From Xylanimonas ulmi (GTDB lineage: Bacteria; Actinomycetota; Actinomycetes; Actinomycetales; Cellulomonadaceae), in contig NZ_SGWX01000001.1 in the NCBI RefSeq assembly GCF_004216535.1, positions 1,674,001 through 1,738,000 on the forward strand: a stretch of DNA of 64,000 nt, read 5' to 3'. This document shows positions 47,832 to 56,168 of this stretch, piece after piece; position 1 is the stretch's first letter; each line of letters begins with the position of its first letter. The position numbers were made by a program, and so were the translations under genes. Under the pieces are notes generated by a model. The model was not told the origin of the DNA and made no database searches. It was given only the letters and a program-made list of their open reading frames with translations.

Positions 47832-49124
47832 TCACCCGGCCTGCGCGTGCCGGGAGTCCCGCAGCCGCTCGCCGTCCTCGGCGGCGCGACCGCTCGTCGT
47901 CGCCAGTCCGCCCGCCCCGAGTCCGATCGAGCGGCTGCCGAACCGCTGCCGGACCGCGTCGAGCGCCACCTCGGCCTCACGCCGCGTGGAGGGCCGCTCG
48001 GCGCTCGCCTCGTCGAGCGTGAGCTGCTCGGGCAGCCCCGCGCGCGGCTGAAGGTTCTCGGCGCGCACCCCCACCAGCCGCACCGGCAGCCCGCGCAGGT
48101 CGACCGCGGCGAGCAGCTCGCGCCCCACCTGATACAGGTCGCGCGCGAGGTCGGTCGGCCCGTCGAGCGTGCGCGAGCGGGTCAGGGTCCGAAAGTCGCT
48201 CGTCCGCACCTTGAGCGCGACGGTTCGCGTGACGACGCCCTGCTCACGCAGGCGGCCGGCGACCTTGTCGCACAACTCGAGCACGCGGACCTCGACGGCA
48301 CGCGGGTCGTGCTGATCCGCTCCGAAGGTCGTCTCGTTGCCGATCGAGCGCTCGTGGCTTGTGGGGACCACGGGACGCGGATCGCGCCCCCACGCGAGGT
48401 CGTGCAGGTGCGCCCCGTGCACCCGGCCGACGGCCGCCTGAAGTGTCGCGACGTCGGTGTCGGCGAGCTGTGCGACGGTCGTGATGCCCCACCGCGCGAG
48501 CATCGCCTCGGTCTTCTCCCCCACCCCCCACAGGGCGCCGACAGGCAGCGTGCGCAGGAACGGGACCGACGCCTGGGCGGGGACAAGCAGCATCCCGTCG
48601 GGCTTGGCGTGGGTCGAGGCGAGCTTGGCCAGGAACTTGTTCTTGGCGATGCCCACCGAGCACGTCACCCCGTGCGCGGCCTGCACGTGGGCGCGCAGGC
48701 GCGCGCCGATCACCGTCGGCGGGCCGAGCCGCCGCCGCGCGCCCGACACGTCGAGGAACGCCTCGTCGATGCTGACCTGCTCGACGATGGGGGTGATCTC
48801 CTCCATCGTCGCCATGATCGAGCGCGACACGTCGGAGTATCGGCGGTGGTCGGGGGGCACGACGACCGCCTGCGGACACAGCCGCATCGCCGAGGCCATC
48901 GGCATCGCGGAGCGGACTCCGAACGCCCTCGCCTCGTATGTCGCCGCGAGCACCACGCCGCGGTCGCGCCCACCGACGATCACCGCAAGACCGCGCAACT
49001 CCGGGCGCCGCGCGAGCTCGCACAGCGCGAAGAACGCGTCCATGTCGACGTGCATGACCGAGGTCTGCGACTCGTCCGAGCCCCAGTCGCGGTTGGCCGT
49101 CGCTGACCTCGGCGCCTTGCTCAT
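47832..49124 (-). CDS. dinB: DNA polymerase IV (Y family)
   Basis: Translesion polymerase of 430 aa. Catalytic motifs are MHVDMDAFFALCELARRPEL and EQVSIDEAFLDVSGARRRLG. The helix-hairpin-helix and little-finger domains follow (LWGVGEKTEAMLARWGITTV; TRTVALKVRTSDFRTLTRSR). No beta-clamp-binding motif is obvious at the C-terminus. It can copy damaged DNA at the cost of errors. The ATG overlaps the stop of the HEPN gene (ATGA), so it is driven by the SOS promoter at 49646-49675. Confidence 0.95.
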   Translation of the reverse strand: MSKAPRSATANRDWGSDESQTSVMHVDMDAFFALCELARRPELRGLAVIVGGRDRGVVLAATYEARAFGVRSAMPMASAMRLCPQAVVVPPDHRRYSDVSRSIMATMEEITPIVEQVSIDEAFLDVSGARRRLGPPTVIGARLRAHVQAAHGVTCSVGIAKNKFLAKLASTHAKPDGMLLVPAQASVPFLRTLPVGALWGVGEKTEAMLARWGITTVAQLADTDVATLQAAVGRVHGAHLHDLAWGRDPRPVVPTSHERSIGNETTFGADQHDPRAVEVRVLELCDKVAGRLREQGVVTRTVALKVRTSDFRTLTRSRTLDGPTDLARDLYQVGRELLAAVDLRGLPVRLVGVRAENLQPRAGLPEQLTLDEASAERPSTRREAEVALDAVRQRFGSRSIGLGAGGLATTSGRAAEDGERLRDSRHAQAG

Positions 49125-49609
49125 GACGCCGCCGTCGCCGCCCAGCGCAACGGTCGCGAGAAGCCCGAGTGCGGGTCGACGACCATCGCGACCTCGTCAC
49201 GGAAGTCCTCGGCGCAGGCCATCAGCTCGTCCGCGCGCGGCGCGCCGACCTCCTCGCCGTGCCCGGCGTCGACGGCGGCGCGCAACCGCGCCCCCGACGC
49301 GAAGTACACCGACCACGCGGCGAGCGCCGGTTCGACCTTGGCGAGCATCTCCCACACCGTCCGCGCTCCCGAGCGCGGGCCGGGACGCCCACGCAGCTCG
49401 ACGAGCGCGGCCGCGCTGCGCAGCGCGGCGAGGTGGGCGTGCACGAACCGGTCGGCGGGGTCATCCGCCCGCGCCGCCTCGACGAGCTCGGCGTCGGCCA
49501 GGCCGAGCAGCCGCGAGACCGCCGCCGAGACGGCCACCGGCTCCGGGGACCGCGCAGGCTCTGGGGCGTGGCCCACCGTGCGACGGCGCGCCGTGTGCTT
49601 GAGGGTCAT
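49121..49609 (-). CDS. SAV_6107-type HEPN-domain protein
   Basis: A protein of 162 aa. An N-terminal basic/Pro-rich part is followed by a helical HEPN-like domain: FVHAHLAALRSAAALVELRG, VWEMLAKVEPALAAWSVYFA, ELMACAEDFRDEVAMVVDP. The RxxxxH motif of active HEPN RNases is not clear. This family usually lies in front of dinB in actinobacteria. Its role is unknown; the SOS promoter puts it in the damage response. ATG 49609 with GGGAGGTGCGGG upstream. Confidence 0.85.
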   Translation of the reverse strand: MTLKHTARRRTVGHAPEPARSPEPVAVSAAVSRLLGLADAELVEAARADDPADRFVHAHLAALRSAAALVELRGRPGPRSGARTVWEMLAKVEPALAAWSVYFASGARLRAAVDAGHGEEVGAPRADELMACAEDFRDEVAMVVDPHSGFSRPLRWAATAAS

Positions 49610-49645
49610 CCCGCACCTCCCGTCCGCGGGTCTCCCCGCTCCACC

Positions 49646-49675
49646 AGTGTCGAACACCTGTTCGAACCTTGTCAA
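49646..49675 (-). promoter_or_regulatory. SOS promoter of the HEPN-dinB operon
   Basis: The minus strand has TTGACA (49675-49670) as a perfect -35, an 18-nt spacer and GACACT (49651-49646) as -10. The SOS box TCGAACACCTGTTCGA (49650-49665) matches the actinobacterial LexA consensus and fills the spacer, so bound LexA would block RNA polymerase directly. Confidence 0.85.
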
Positions 49676-49747
49676 CCGTCTCGTCGTTCGTCGTCACTCG
49701 TCGTCACTCGTCGTCGCCGCGGGGACCGCCCTGGGAGACTGGTGTCC

Positions 49748-50704
49748 ATGGCCCGTCGCCGCGCGCGCTCCGCCAAGCGCTCCCTATCGTCCGCCGAGCC
49801 ACCGACACCCGCGGGCACGCCACCCGTCGGCCCGGTGCCGATCGACACCGGGACAGTCGAGGTGGTGCCCGACCCCGACCACTCCCGGCGCGTGACGCTG
49901 CAGGTCAACGGTGTGCCGAGCTCCTATCTCGACCTTGACGATCCCGGCTTCCTCGCGTTCGAGTACATGCAGCAGATGGACGCCGTCGTCGCGGCGACCA
50001 CCACGGGCCCGTTGCGGGCGCTGCACCTGGGCGCTGCGGGATGCGCGCTCGCCCGAAGCTGGGACGCGCAACGGCCGGGGTCGCGCCAACTCGCGGTCGA
50101 CGTCGACGCGCGCCTGGTCACGCTCGTGCGCGAGTGGTTCGGCCTGCCTCGCGCCCCGCGCCTGCGGCTGCGCGCCGACGACGCGGCACGCGCCGTCGCG
50201 ACCGCCGCGCCCGCCTCCTACGACGTCGTCGTGCGCGACGTCTTCGCCGGCGACACGACGCCGACGCACCTGATCACGGGCCAAGCGGCCGCGCACGCGG
50301 CCGCGGCGCTGCGACCCGGCGGGCTCTACCTCGTCAACTGCGCCGACCGCCCGCCGCTCGAGCACGCGCGTCGCGAGCTCGCGACGCTGGCCGCGGCGTT
50401 CGGCCCCGACGTCGCCGGGAGCGGGCGGCTCGCGCTGATCGCCGAGCCCGGCATCCTCAAGGGCCGGCGCTACGGCAACCTGGTGCTCGCCGCGGTTCGC
50501 GCCGTCACCGACGAGGCGGACCGGGACGACTCCACGAGACCGCCCTCCCCGGCTGCGGGTGAGCCGCCCCGCGGGGACGGACCGCAGGCCCCGGACCTGC
50601 GCTCTGCCGCGCTCGCGCGCGCCCTGCGCGCGCTGCCCGTCCCGGCCCAACCAGTCACGGGCGCAGAGTTGACGCGGTTCATCGGCACAGCCCGGCCGTA
50701 CTGA
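49748..50704 (+). CDS. Spermidine-synthase-like methyltransferase-fold protein
   Basis: A protein of 318 aa. After a basic, Pro-rich N-terminus come a small beta domain (VTLQVNGVPSSYLDLDDPGF) and a Rossmann fold like that of spermidine synthase: LRALHLGAAGCALARSW, AVDVDARLVTLVREWFGLPR and YDVVVRDVFAGDTTPTHLIT. No membrane domain. Real polyamine synthesis is doubtful because the catalytic DxxDP motif is not seen. It is flanked by a hairpin terminator downstream. Confidence 0.85.
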   Translation: MARRRARSAKRSLSSAEPPTPAGTPPVGPVPIDTGTVEVVPDPDHSRRVTLQVNGVPSSYLDLDDPGFLAFEYMQQMDAVVAATTTGPLRALHLGAAGCALARSWDAQRPGSRQLAVDVDARLVTLVREWFGLPRAPRLRLRADDAARAVATAAPASYDVVVRDVFAGDTTPTHLITGQAAAHAAAALRPGGLYLVNCADRPPLEHARRELATLAAAFGPDVAGSGRLALIAEPGILKGRRYGNLVLAAVRAVTDEADRDDSTRPPSPAAGEPPRGDGPQAPDLRSAALARALRALPVPAQPVTGAELTRFIGTARPY

Positions 50705-50708
50705 CGAG

Positions 50709-50760
50709 CGTGGGCGCGGTCCCGCGTCCCGAGTTGACTCGGGACGGGACCGCGCCCACG
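50709..50760. terminator. Long hairpin, likely bidirectional terminator
   Basis: A stem of 23 bp with a 2-nt bulge and a TTGA loop lies between the spermidine-synthase-like gene and cspA, which converge. It should end transcription from both sides. It begins 5 bp after the plus-strand stop and lies 20 bp beyond the cspA stop. Confidence 0.85.
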
Positions 50761-50779
50761 TCCGGCCTCGGCGAAGCCG

Positions 50780-50983
50780 TCAGAGCGGGACGACCTGCTC
50801 CGCCTGGGGGCCCTTGGGGCCCTGGGTGATCTCGAACTCAACCCGCTGCGCCTCTTCAAGCGTGCGGTAGCCGTTCGTCTGGATGGCGGAGTAGTGGACG
50901 AAGACGTCGGCGCCGCCCCCGTCCTGGGCGATGAACCCAAAACCCTTCTCCGCGTTGAACCACTTCACAGAACCCTGAGCCAT
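50780..50983 (-). CDS. cspA: Cold-shock protein
   Basis: A protein of 67 aa with the cold-shock OB fold. RNA-binding motifs are KGFGFIAQ and VFVHYSAI; the N-terminus [14 protein letters not shown] is typical. It should act as RNA chaperone. ATG start. The 60-nt or so leader and direct repeats at 51045-51068 are likely control points. Confidence 0.96.
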   Translation of the reverse strand: MAQGSVKWFNAEKGFGFIAQDGGGADVFVHYSAIQTNGYRTLEEAQRVEFEITQGPKGPQAEQVVPL

Positions 50984-51044
50984 GCTGGTGTCGAACCTTC
51001 CCTGCAACCTCGGCGGGCCTCTTGGCCGACCGTCGCGCTAGTGT

Positions 51045-51068
51045 CGCACGTCACAACCCGCACGTCAC
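51045..51068 (-). promoter_or_regulatory. Direct repeats upstream of cspA
   Basis: On the plus strand CGCACGTCAC occurs at 51045 and at 51059 (14-bp period); the minus strand reads GTGACGTGCG twice. They lie about 60-85 bp before the cspA ATG, near the expected promoter. Confidence 0.45.
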
Positions 51069-51118
51069 GGGTTTCCACAAGCCAATCCCACGCCGGCGCC
51101 ACAGTCGACGACGGCCGC

Positions 51119-52048
51119 TCAGTCGTCGCCCTGCTGGGCCAGGAACCGCTCGAACTCCGCCGCCAACTCGTCCGCGGTCGGGATGGGCGCGGCCTCCGCG
51201 AGCAGGCTCGGGCGCCCCAGGCTCCGCGCGAACCGGTCGTACTGCTCCTCCAGGGCGGTCACCACGGCCTGCACCTCGCCCGACTCGCGCAACTGCCTCT
51301 CGACCTCGATCGTCGCGTCCGCGGCCGCTGTCGCCAGGCGCCCCGTCACGAGGTTGAGGCCGGTCGCGCGCTCGACATGCTGCAGCGCGACGACGGCCGC
51401 TGGGGTGTACTGCGACGAGGCCAGATAGTGGGGCACGTGCACCACGAACCCGAGCGCGTCATGCCCGGCCTCGCCGAGGCGGTACTCGAGCAGCGCGGCC
51501 ATCGAGCTGGGCACCTTGACCGTGCCGAAGAACGAGGTGTAGTCCTCGGTGAGCCCCGTGCGGGTGCCGTGCGCGGTGAGCGTCAGGGGACGGGTGTGCG
51601 GCACGCCCATGGGCACACCGTGGAAGCCGACCGTCAGCGACACGCCGAGCCGCTCCACGAGGCTGCGCACGGCGGCGATCACCCGCTCCCACTGCAGGTC
51701 CGGCTCGACGCCGTGCAGCAGGAGGAACCCCGCGCCGTCGCCGTCACGCACGTGGTCGAGCGCGAGGAACGGCTCCTCGTACGCCGCCCACCGATCGGCG
51801 TCGAACGTCATGAACGAGCGCTTCGAGCGGTAGTCGAGCAGTTGGTCGACGTCGAACGTCGCCAGCCGGGTGGTGTCGAGCTCGGAGACCAGGTGCTCGG
51901 CGGCGATCGCGCCCGCGCTGCCGGCGTCGACGAACCCGCGCAACGAGTAGAGCATGACCGGACCGGAGCGCGTTCCCCCCGCCACGGCGCCCAGCGCCGC
52001 GGCGACGGCCGCGTCGTCGATGGTCACGATGCCCTCGGGGTCGAGCAC
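51119..52048 (-). CDS. PAC2-family protein
   Basis: A protein of 309 aa of the proteasome-assembly-chaperone 2 family: VMLYSLRGFVDAGSAGAIAA, LLDYRSKRSFMTFDADRW, FLLLHGVEPDLQWERVIAAV, VGFHGVPMGVPHTRPLTLTA and FVVHVPHYLASSQYTPAAVV. Family members in actinobacteria often lie near proteasome genes; none is here, so the role is unknown. The GTG at 52048 is 8 nt after AGGAGG and is preferred to the GTG at 52054, where spacing is only 2 nt. Confidence 0.88.
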   Translation of the reverse strand: MLDPEGIVTIDDAAVAAALGAVAGGTRSGPVMLYSLRGFVDAGSAGAIAAEHLVSELDTTRLATFDVDQLLDYRSKRSFMTFDADRWAAYEEPFLALDHVRDGDGAGFLLLHGVEPDLQWERVIAAVRSLVERLGVSLTVGFHGVPMGVPHTRPLTLTAHGTRTGLTEDYTSFFGTVKVPSSMAALLEYRLGEAGHDALGFVVHVPHYLASSQYTPAAVVALQHVERATGLNLVTGRLATAAADATIEVERQLRESGEVQAVVTALEEQYDRFARSLGRPSLLAEAAPIPTADELAAEFERFLAQQGDD

Positions 52049-52171
52049 GGTCACTCCCTCCTCGCGATGGCGCCTGTCACCATCCTCACGCAACAACCCG
52101 TGCGACACGCCGTTGCTTCCCGGTGTTCGCCCAGCGCGGACCCGGCGGGATCGCTCGGCCCGACGCCCGGC

Positions 52172-53539
52172 TCACCGCGCCCATTCGGCCGAGTCCGCAA
52201 GCGTCGAGGAGCGCTCGCCGGGCACGTCCGCCGATCCGGTCCACCCGACCACCAGCAGCGCGGCGTCGTCGGCCAACGGGCCGCCGTGCAGGTCGCGCAC
52301 ACGCCGCAGGACGCGCTCGACAAGCCCACAGAAGTCGCCGCTGACCTCGGCGGCGAGCACCCCGCGCAGGCCAGGGACGCCGAGGCGCGGCGCGGCGCGC
52401 GGCAAGGGCTTGCCCGCGCCGTCGCCCGCGGCCGCAGGCCCGACCTGCGCCTCGACGAGCCCGTCGGTGTACAGAGCGACCGAGAACGGTCCGGTGAGCT
52501 CGACCCGCTGGGCGCGCCACCCACCCTCGACCGGCACGCCGAGCGCCCGCCCGCGCAGCGCGCCGTCGAGCACCCGGACCTCGACCGCGCCGACCGGGCC
52601 GGTGATCAGCAGCGGCGGGACGTGTCCGGCGAGATAGACCTCGACGGCGTCGCGTCCGGGCATGACCACGACCTGGCAGAGCGTGACGAACACCTCGGCG
52701 CTGGCGCGTTCGCTGATCAGCACGCGTTCGAGCAGCGGCAGCGTCCGGTCGGCCGGGGTGTCGCTCAGCACGAGCGTGCGCCAGGCGGTGCGCAGCCTCG
52801 CCCCGAGCGCCGCCTCGTCGGGGCCGTGCCCCGCCACGTCGCCGATGACGCACATCACGGCGGCGTCGGCGCGCTCGATCGCGTCGAAGAAGTCGCCGCC
52901 CAGCAGGCCGTCGCGGCCCGGCAGGTAGCCGACCATGACCGACACGTCCCTGTCGGCGACCAGCGGCGTCGGCACGAGCGCGCGCTCGAGTCGCTCCGCC
53001 TCGGCGGCGCGGACCTCGCCGCGCGACAGCGCGCGCTCTTGCGCGGCGGTGCGCCGGCCTTGCAGCGCGTAGCGCAGCGACCGCCCCAGCGCGACAGGGT
53101 CGGCCTCGTCCTTCGACAGATGGTCGTCGGCGCCCGCGGCGACGGCGCTGGCGCCCTGGTCGGCGATGTCCGTCAGCACGACGAGCGCGGGCGGGTCGAG
53201 CAGGCCGGCGCAGGCCGCGCGCAGCCGCCCGACCGCGTCAGCCCCGATCGCCTCGGGCTCGGCGGCGTCGGGCTCGGTGGCGTCAGGCTCCTCGACCTCG
53301 GACTCGGCGGCTCCGGGCGCGCCCAGGCCGACCAGGAGGCAGTCGACGCCGCCGCGCGCGAGCGCGGACTCGGCCTCCCGCACGCTGCGGACCCGCCGCA
53401 ACTCGACGTCGAGGCCCGCGTCCCCGAGCGACTCGGCCACCAGCAGCGCGTCGTGGTCGTCGCCCTCGACGAGGAGGACGACCTGTCCGACGGCGCCCGC
53501 CCACGCCGCGTCCGGCCCGCGCACGCCGCCGTCAGCCAT
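52172..53539 (-). CDS. SpoIIE-type protein phosphatase with a receiver-like domain lacking the phospho-Asp
   Basis: A protein of 455 aa. Residues 18-165 have the order of a response-regulator receiver: acidic pair in LLVEGDDHDA, Thr in VVLTDIADQ, Lys in HLSKDE. The phospho-acceptor Asp is replaced by Gly71 (DCLLVGLGAPG), and an acidic insert follows. A short helical linker leads to the PP2C/SpoIIE domain with metal-binding Asp in LLGGDFFDAI, CVIGDVAGHGPDEAALGARL and LADDAALLVVG. Such phosphatases act on anti-sigma-factor antagonists. No partner gene is adjacent. ATG 53539 follows TAGCAT by 7 nt, so probably leaderless. Confidence 0.88.
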   Translation of the reverse strand: MADGGVRGPDAAWAGAVGQVVLLVEGDDHDALLVAESLGDAGLDVELRRVRSVREAESALARGGVDCLLVGLGAPGAAESEVEEPDATEPDAAEPEAIGADAVGRLRAACAGLLDPPALVVLTDIADQGASAVAAGADDHLSKDEADPVALGRSLRYALQGRRTAAQERALSRGEVRAAEAERLERALVPTPLVADRDVSVMVGYLPGRDGLLGGDFFDAIERADAAVMCVIGDVAGHGPDEAALGARLRTAWRTLVLSDTPADRTLPLLERVLISERASAEVFVTLCQVVVMPGRDAVEVYLAGHVPPLLITGPVGAVEVRVLDGALRGRALGVPVEGGWRAQRVELTGPFSVALYTDGLVEAQVGPAAAGDGAGKPLPRAAPRLGVPGLRGVLAAEVSGDFCGLVERVLRRVRDLHGGPLADDAALLVVGWTGSADVPGERSSTLADSAEWAR

Positions 53540-53546
53540 GTCAGGG

Positions 53547-53552
53547 ATGCTA
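53547..53552 (-). promoter_or_regulatory. -10 box of a leaderless promoter (phosphatase gene)
   Basis: The minus strand reads TAGCAT-CCCTGAC-ATG. No ribosome binding site is visible. Confidence 0.6.
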
Positions 53553-53702
53553 GACCGCCGCGGCGGCTCACAGCACCGCCCGATCATCACCGCGGGTCGA
53601 CCCCTCGAGCCGTGGGGCGCGGGCCTGGTCAGCGACTGCCTGGCGCCCACGGGCCGCGACGCCGACGCGTCGGGCCACGCGCGTCGGCAATAATGGTCGG
53701 CC

Positions 53703-53720
53703 GACCCGTCGCGACGGGTC
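53703..53720. promoter_or_regulatory. 18-bp perfect palindrome upstream of the HelD-type gene
   Basis: GACCCGTCGCGACGGGTC is fully self-complementary. It lies between an AT-rich -10 candidate (CAATAAT, 53688-53694) and the ribosome binding site of the helicase gene, where a repressor dimer could block transcription. It could also form an RNA hairpin in the leader. Confidence 0.55.
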
Positions 53721-53750
53721 GCGGACACACGCGGGACGACTGGAGGACCG

Positions 53751-56060
53751 GTGGCAGGCAGGCAGGACGAGCTGGCTCACGAGCAGGAAGTCGTCGACGA
53801 GCTCTACGCCCGCTTGGACGTGCTGCGCGAACGCGCGCGCGGGCGACTGCGCGACGTCCGGCGCGAGGGGCCCTCAGGCTCGCCGCAGAACCGCTCCGAG
53901 CGCGACGCCTTCGCGACGCTGTACGAGGACCGCGCCGCGCAACTCGACGCGGTCGAGGACCGACTCGCGTTCGGCCGCCTCGACCTGGACCCCGAGCCCA
54001 ACGCCGACTCGGGCGGCGAGGCGGGCGAGGCGGCAGTGCGCTACGTGGGCCGCATCGGCCTGACCGATGACGACCAGCGCTCGATGCTCACCGACTGGCG
54101 CGCCCCCGCCGCCGAGGCCTTCTACCGGGCGACGTCGCTACAGCCGGCGGGCGTGCGCCGCCGCCGCCACCTGGTGACCTCGGGCCGCCGCGTGACGGGC
54201 CTGGAGGACGAGTTGCTCGACCTCGACCACGCCGACGACGAGGGCACGCTCGCGGCGTCGTCGCTCTCGGGCGAGGGCGCGCTGCTCGCGGCGCTGGCCA
54301 CGCGCCGCACCGGCCGCATGTCTGACATCGTCGCCACGATCCAGGCGGAGCAGGACCGCGTGATCCGCTCGGACCTTGCCGGCGCCCTCGTGGTCCAGGG
54401 CGGCCCGGGCACGGGAAAGACGGCCGTCGCGCTGCACCGCGCCGCGTACCTGCTCTACGCCCACCGCCGCCTGCTGGACCGCTCGGGCGTGCTGCTGGTC
54501 GGCCCGTCGCGCTCCTTCCTGCGCTATATCGACCAGGTGCTGCCCTCGCTCGGCGAGACCGGCGTCGTGTCCACGACGCTCGGCGAACTGCTCCCGGGCC
54601 TCACCGCGACCGCCATCGAGGACGGCGAGGCGACCGAGATCAAGGGGCGCCTGCTGTGGGCCGACGTGATCCGCCGCGCGGTGCGCGCCCGCGAGCGTGT
54701 GCCCGAGCGCGACCTGCGCGTGCGCCTCGACGGCCACGACCTGGTCATCCGCCGCCGCGACGTGCGCGACGCGATCGCCCGCGCCCGACGCACCCACAAG
54801 CCGCACAACGAGGCCCGTGGTGGGTTCGTGCGCGACATGCTCGCGCGGCTCGCCGAGCAGTACCAGACCGCCGAGGGCCGCGACCTGACCCCCGAGGACC
54901 GCGCGGTCGTGCTCGAGGATCTGCGCGGCCTGCGCGACGTGCGCGTCGCGCTCAACCTCGCGTGGTTCCCCATCTCGCCCAAGAAGCTCGTCGACGACCT
55001 GCTCTCGCGCCCGCACCGCCTCGCCGAGGCCGCGCCCGAGCTGACCGACGCCGAGCGCGCCGCGGTGCTGCGCGCGCCCTGGGCCCCGTGGACCGAGTCG
55101 GATGTGCCGCTGCTCGACGAGGCCGCCGAACTGCTGGGCGACGACGACGCCGTGGCCCGCGCCGAGGAGCGCGCGCTGGCCGCCGAGCGCGCCGAGGCGC
55201 TCGCGCACGCCCGCTCGGTGCTCGCCTCGGGCGCCGCGGCCGGGTCGATGATCCAGATCGACGCTGAGACGCTCGCGGAGCGGTTCGCCTCCAGCGGCCC
55301 ACGCCTGACGACGGCCGAGCGCGCGGCCTCGGACCGCGCGTGGGCGTACGGACACGTCGTGGTCGACGAGGCGCAGGAGCTGTCGCCGATGGCATGGCGC
55401 ATGCTCGCGCGCCGCGTCCCGACCCGGTCGATGACCATCGTCGGCGACGTCGCCCAGACGTCGTCGCACGCGGGCGCGCGGTCATGGTCGGCCGCACTCA
55501 CGCCAGTGCTGCGCGACGGCTGGCGCCTTGAGGAGCTCACGGTCTCCTACCGCACACCCGCGGCGGTGGCCGACGCGGCCCAGCGCGTGGCGAAGGCCGC
55601 GAGCCTGCCCGCCTCACCCCTCACGGCCGCCCGCGAGGTGCCGGGCGCGATCGTCGACGCCCGCGTGCCGGACGGTGGCACGCGGGCTGCGGTCGCCGAC
55701 GCCGTCGGCTCACTCGCGCGCGAGTTCGTCGGCGCCGACGGCGCGGGCCGGGTCGCCGTCATCGCCGCCGCGGACGCCGTCGCCGGCCTGCGCACGGCCG
55801 TCGAGGCCGCGCTGCCCGACGCGCTCGGCGCCGGCGAGGCCGCGCGCCTGGCGGCGCAGCGGCCTGAGGACCAGCAGGTGACCGTGCTCGCGCCACGCGA
55901 GGTCAAGGGCCTGGAGTACGACGCGGTGGTCCTGGTCGAGCCCGCTGACGTCGCTGCGGGAGCGGGCGGATGGTCCGACCTGTACGTGGCCATGACACGT
56001 CCGACGCAGCGCCTGGTCGTCGTGCACGAACGCGCGCTGCCGCCCGGCTTCGAGGGCTGA
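53751..56060 (+). CDS. HelD-type RNA-polymerase-associated helicase
   Basis: A UvrD-like superfamily 1 protein of 769 aa. An N-terminal coiled coil (about residues 5-80, EQEVVDELYARLDVLRERAR) precedes the split helicase domains: Walker A QGGPGTGKTAVALHRAAYLL near residue 220, Walker B VVVDEAQELSPMAWRMLARR, GDVAQTSSHAGARSW, SYRTPAAVADAAQRVAKAAS and YVAMTRPTQRLVVVHE. HelD proteins remove stalled RNA polymerase from DNA; the actinobacterial group also includes HelR, which gives rifamycin resistance. No rifamycin-associated element was seen. GTG 53751 with GGAGG upstream. Confidence 0.9.
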   Translation: MAGRQDELAHEQEVVDELYARLDVLRERARGRLRDVRREGPSGSPQNRSERDAFATLYEDRAAQLDAVEDRLAFGRLDLDPEPNADSGGEAGEAAVRYVGRIGLTDDDQRSMLTDWRAPAAEAFYRATSLQPAGVRRRRHLVTSGRRVTGLEDELLDLDHADDEGTLAASSLSGEGALLAALATRRTGRMSDIVATIQAEQDRVIRSDLAGALVVQGGPGTGKTAVALHRAAYLLYAHRRLLDRSGVLLVGPSRSFLRYIDQVLPSLGETGVVSTTLGELLPGLTATAIEDGEATEIKGRLLWADVIRRAVRARERVPERDLRVRLDGHDLVIRRRDVRDAIARARRTHKPHNEARGGFVRDMLARLAEQYQTAEGRDLTPEDRAVVLEDLRGLRDVRVALNLAWFPISPKKLVDDLLSRPHRLAEAAPELTDAERAAVLRAPWAPWTESDVPLLDEAAELLGDDDAVARAEERALAAERAEALAHARSVLASGAAAGSMIQIDAETLAERFASSGPRLTTAERAASDRAWAYGHVVVDEAQELSPMAWRMLARRVPTRSMTIVGDVAQTSSHAGARSWSAALTPVLRDGWRLEELTVSYRTPAAVADAAQRVAKAASLPASPLTAAREVPGAIVDARVPDGGTRAAVADAVGSLAREFVGADGAGRVAVIAAADAVAGLRTAVEAALPDALGAGEAARLAAQRPEDQQVTVLAPREVKGLEYDAVVLVEPADVAAGAGGWSDLYVAMTRPTQRLVVVHERALPPGFEG

Positions 56061-56168
56061 GCGCTTGCGCCCCGACCGCGGCGGGGACCGGCGACATCGG
56101 GCGACAGGCGCCGCCGCGGGCGTGAGACGGGTTTGGACGACGCTGACCTCAGGGCGCACCATGGGGGC

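Noticed and set aside
49650-49670. TTCGAAC motif as a tRNA T-loop
   Set aside because: No cloverleaf arms can be drawn around it. It is the LexA box of the HEPN-dinB operon.
56070-56086. CCCCG/CGGGG hairpin between helD-type gene and serA as terminator
   Set aside because: Only 5 bp of stem, expected by chance at this GC, and no tail of T; not listed as a feature.
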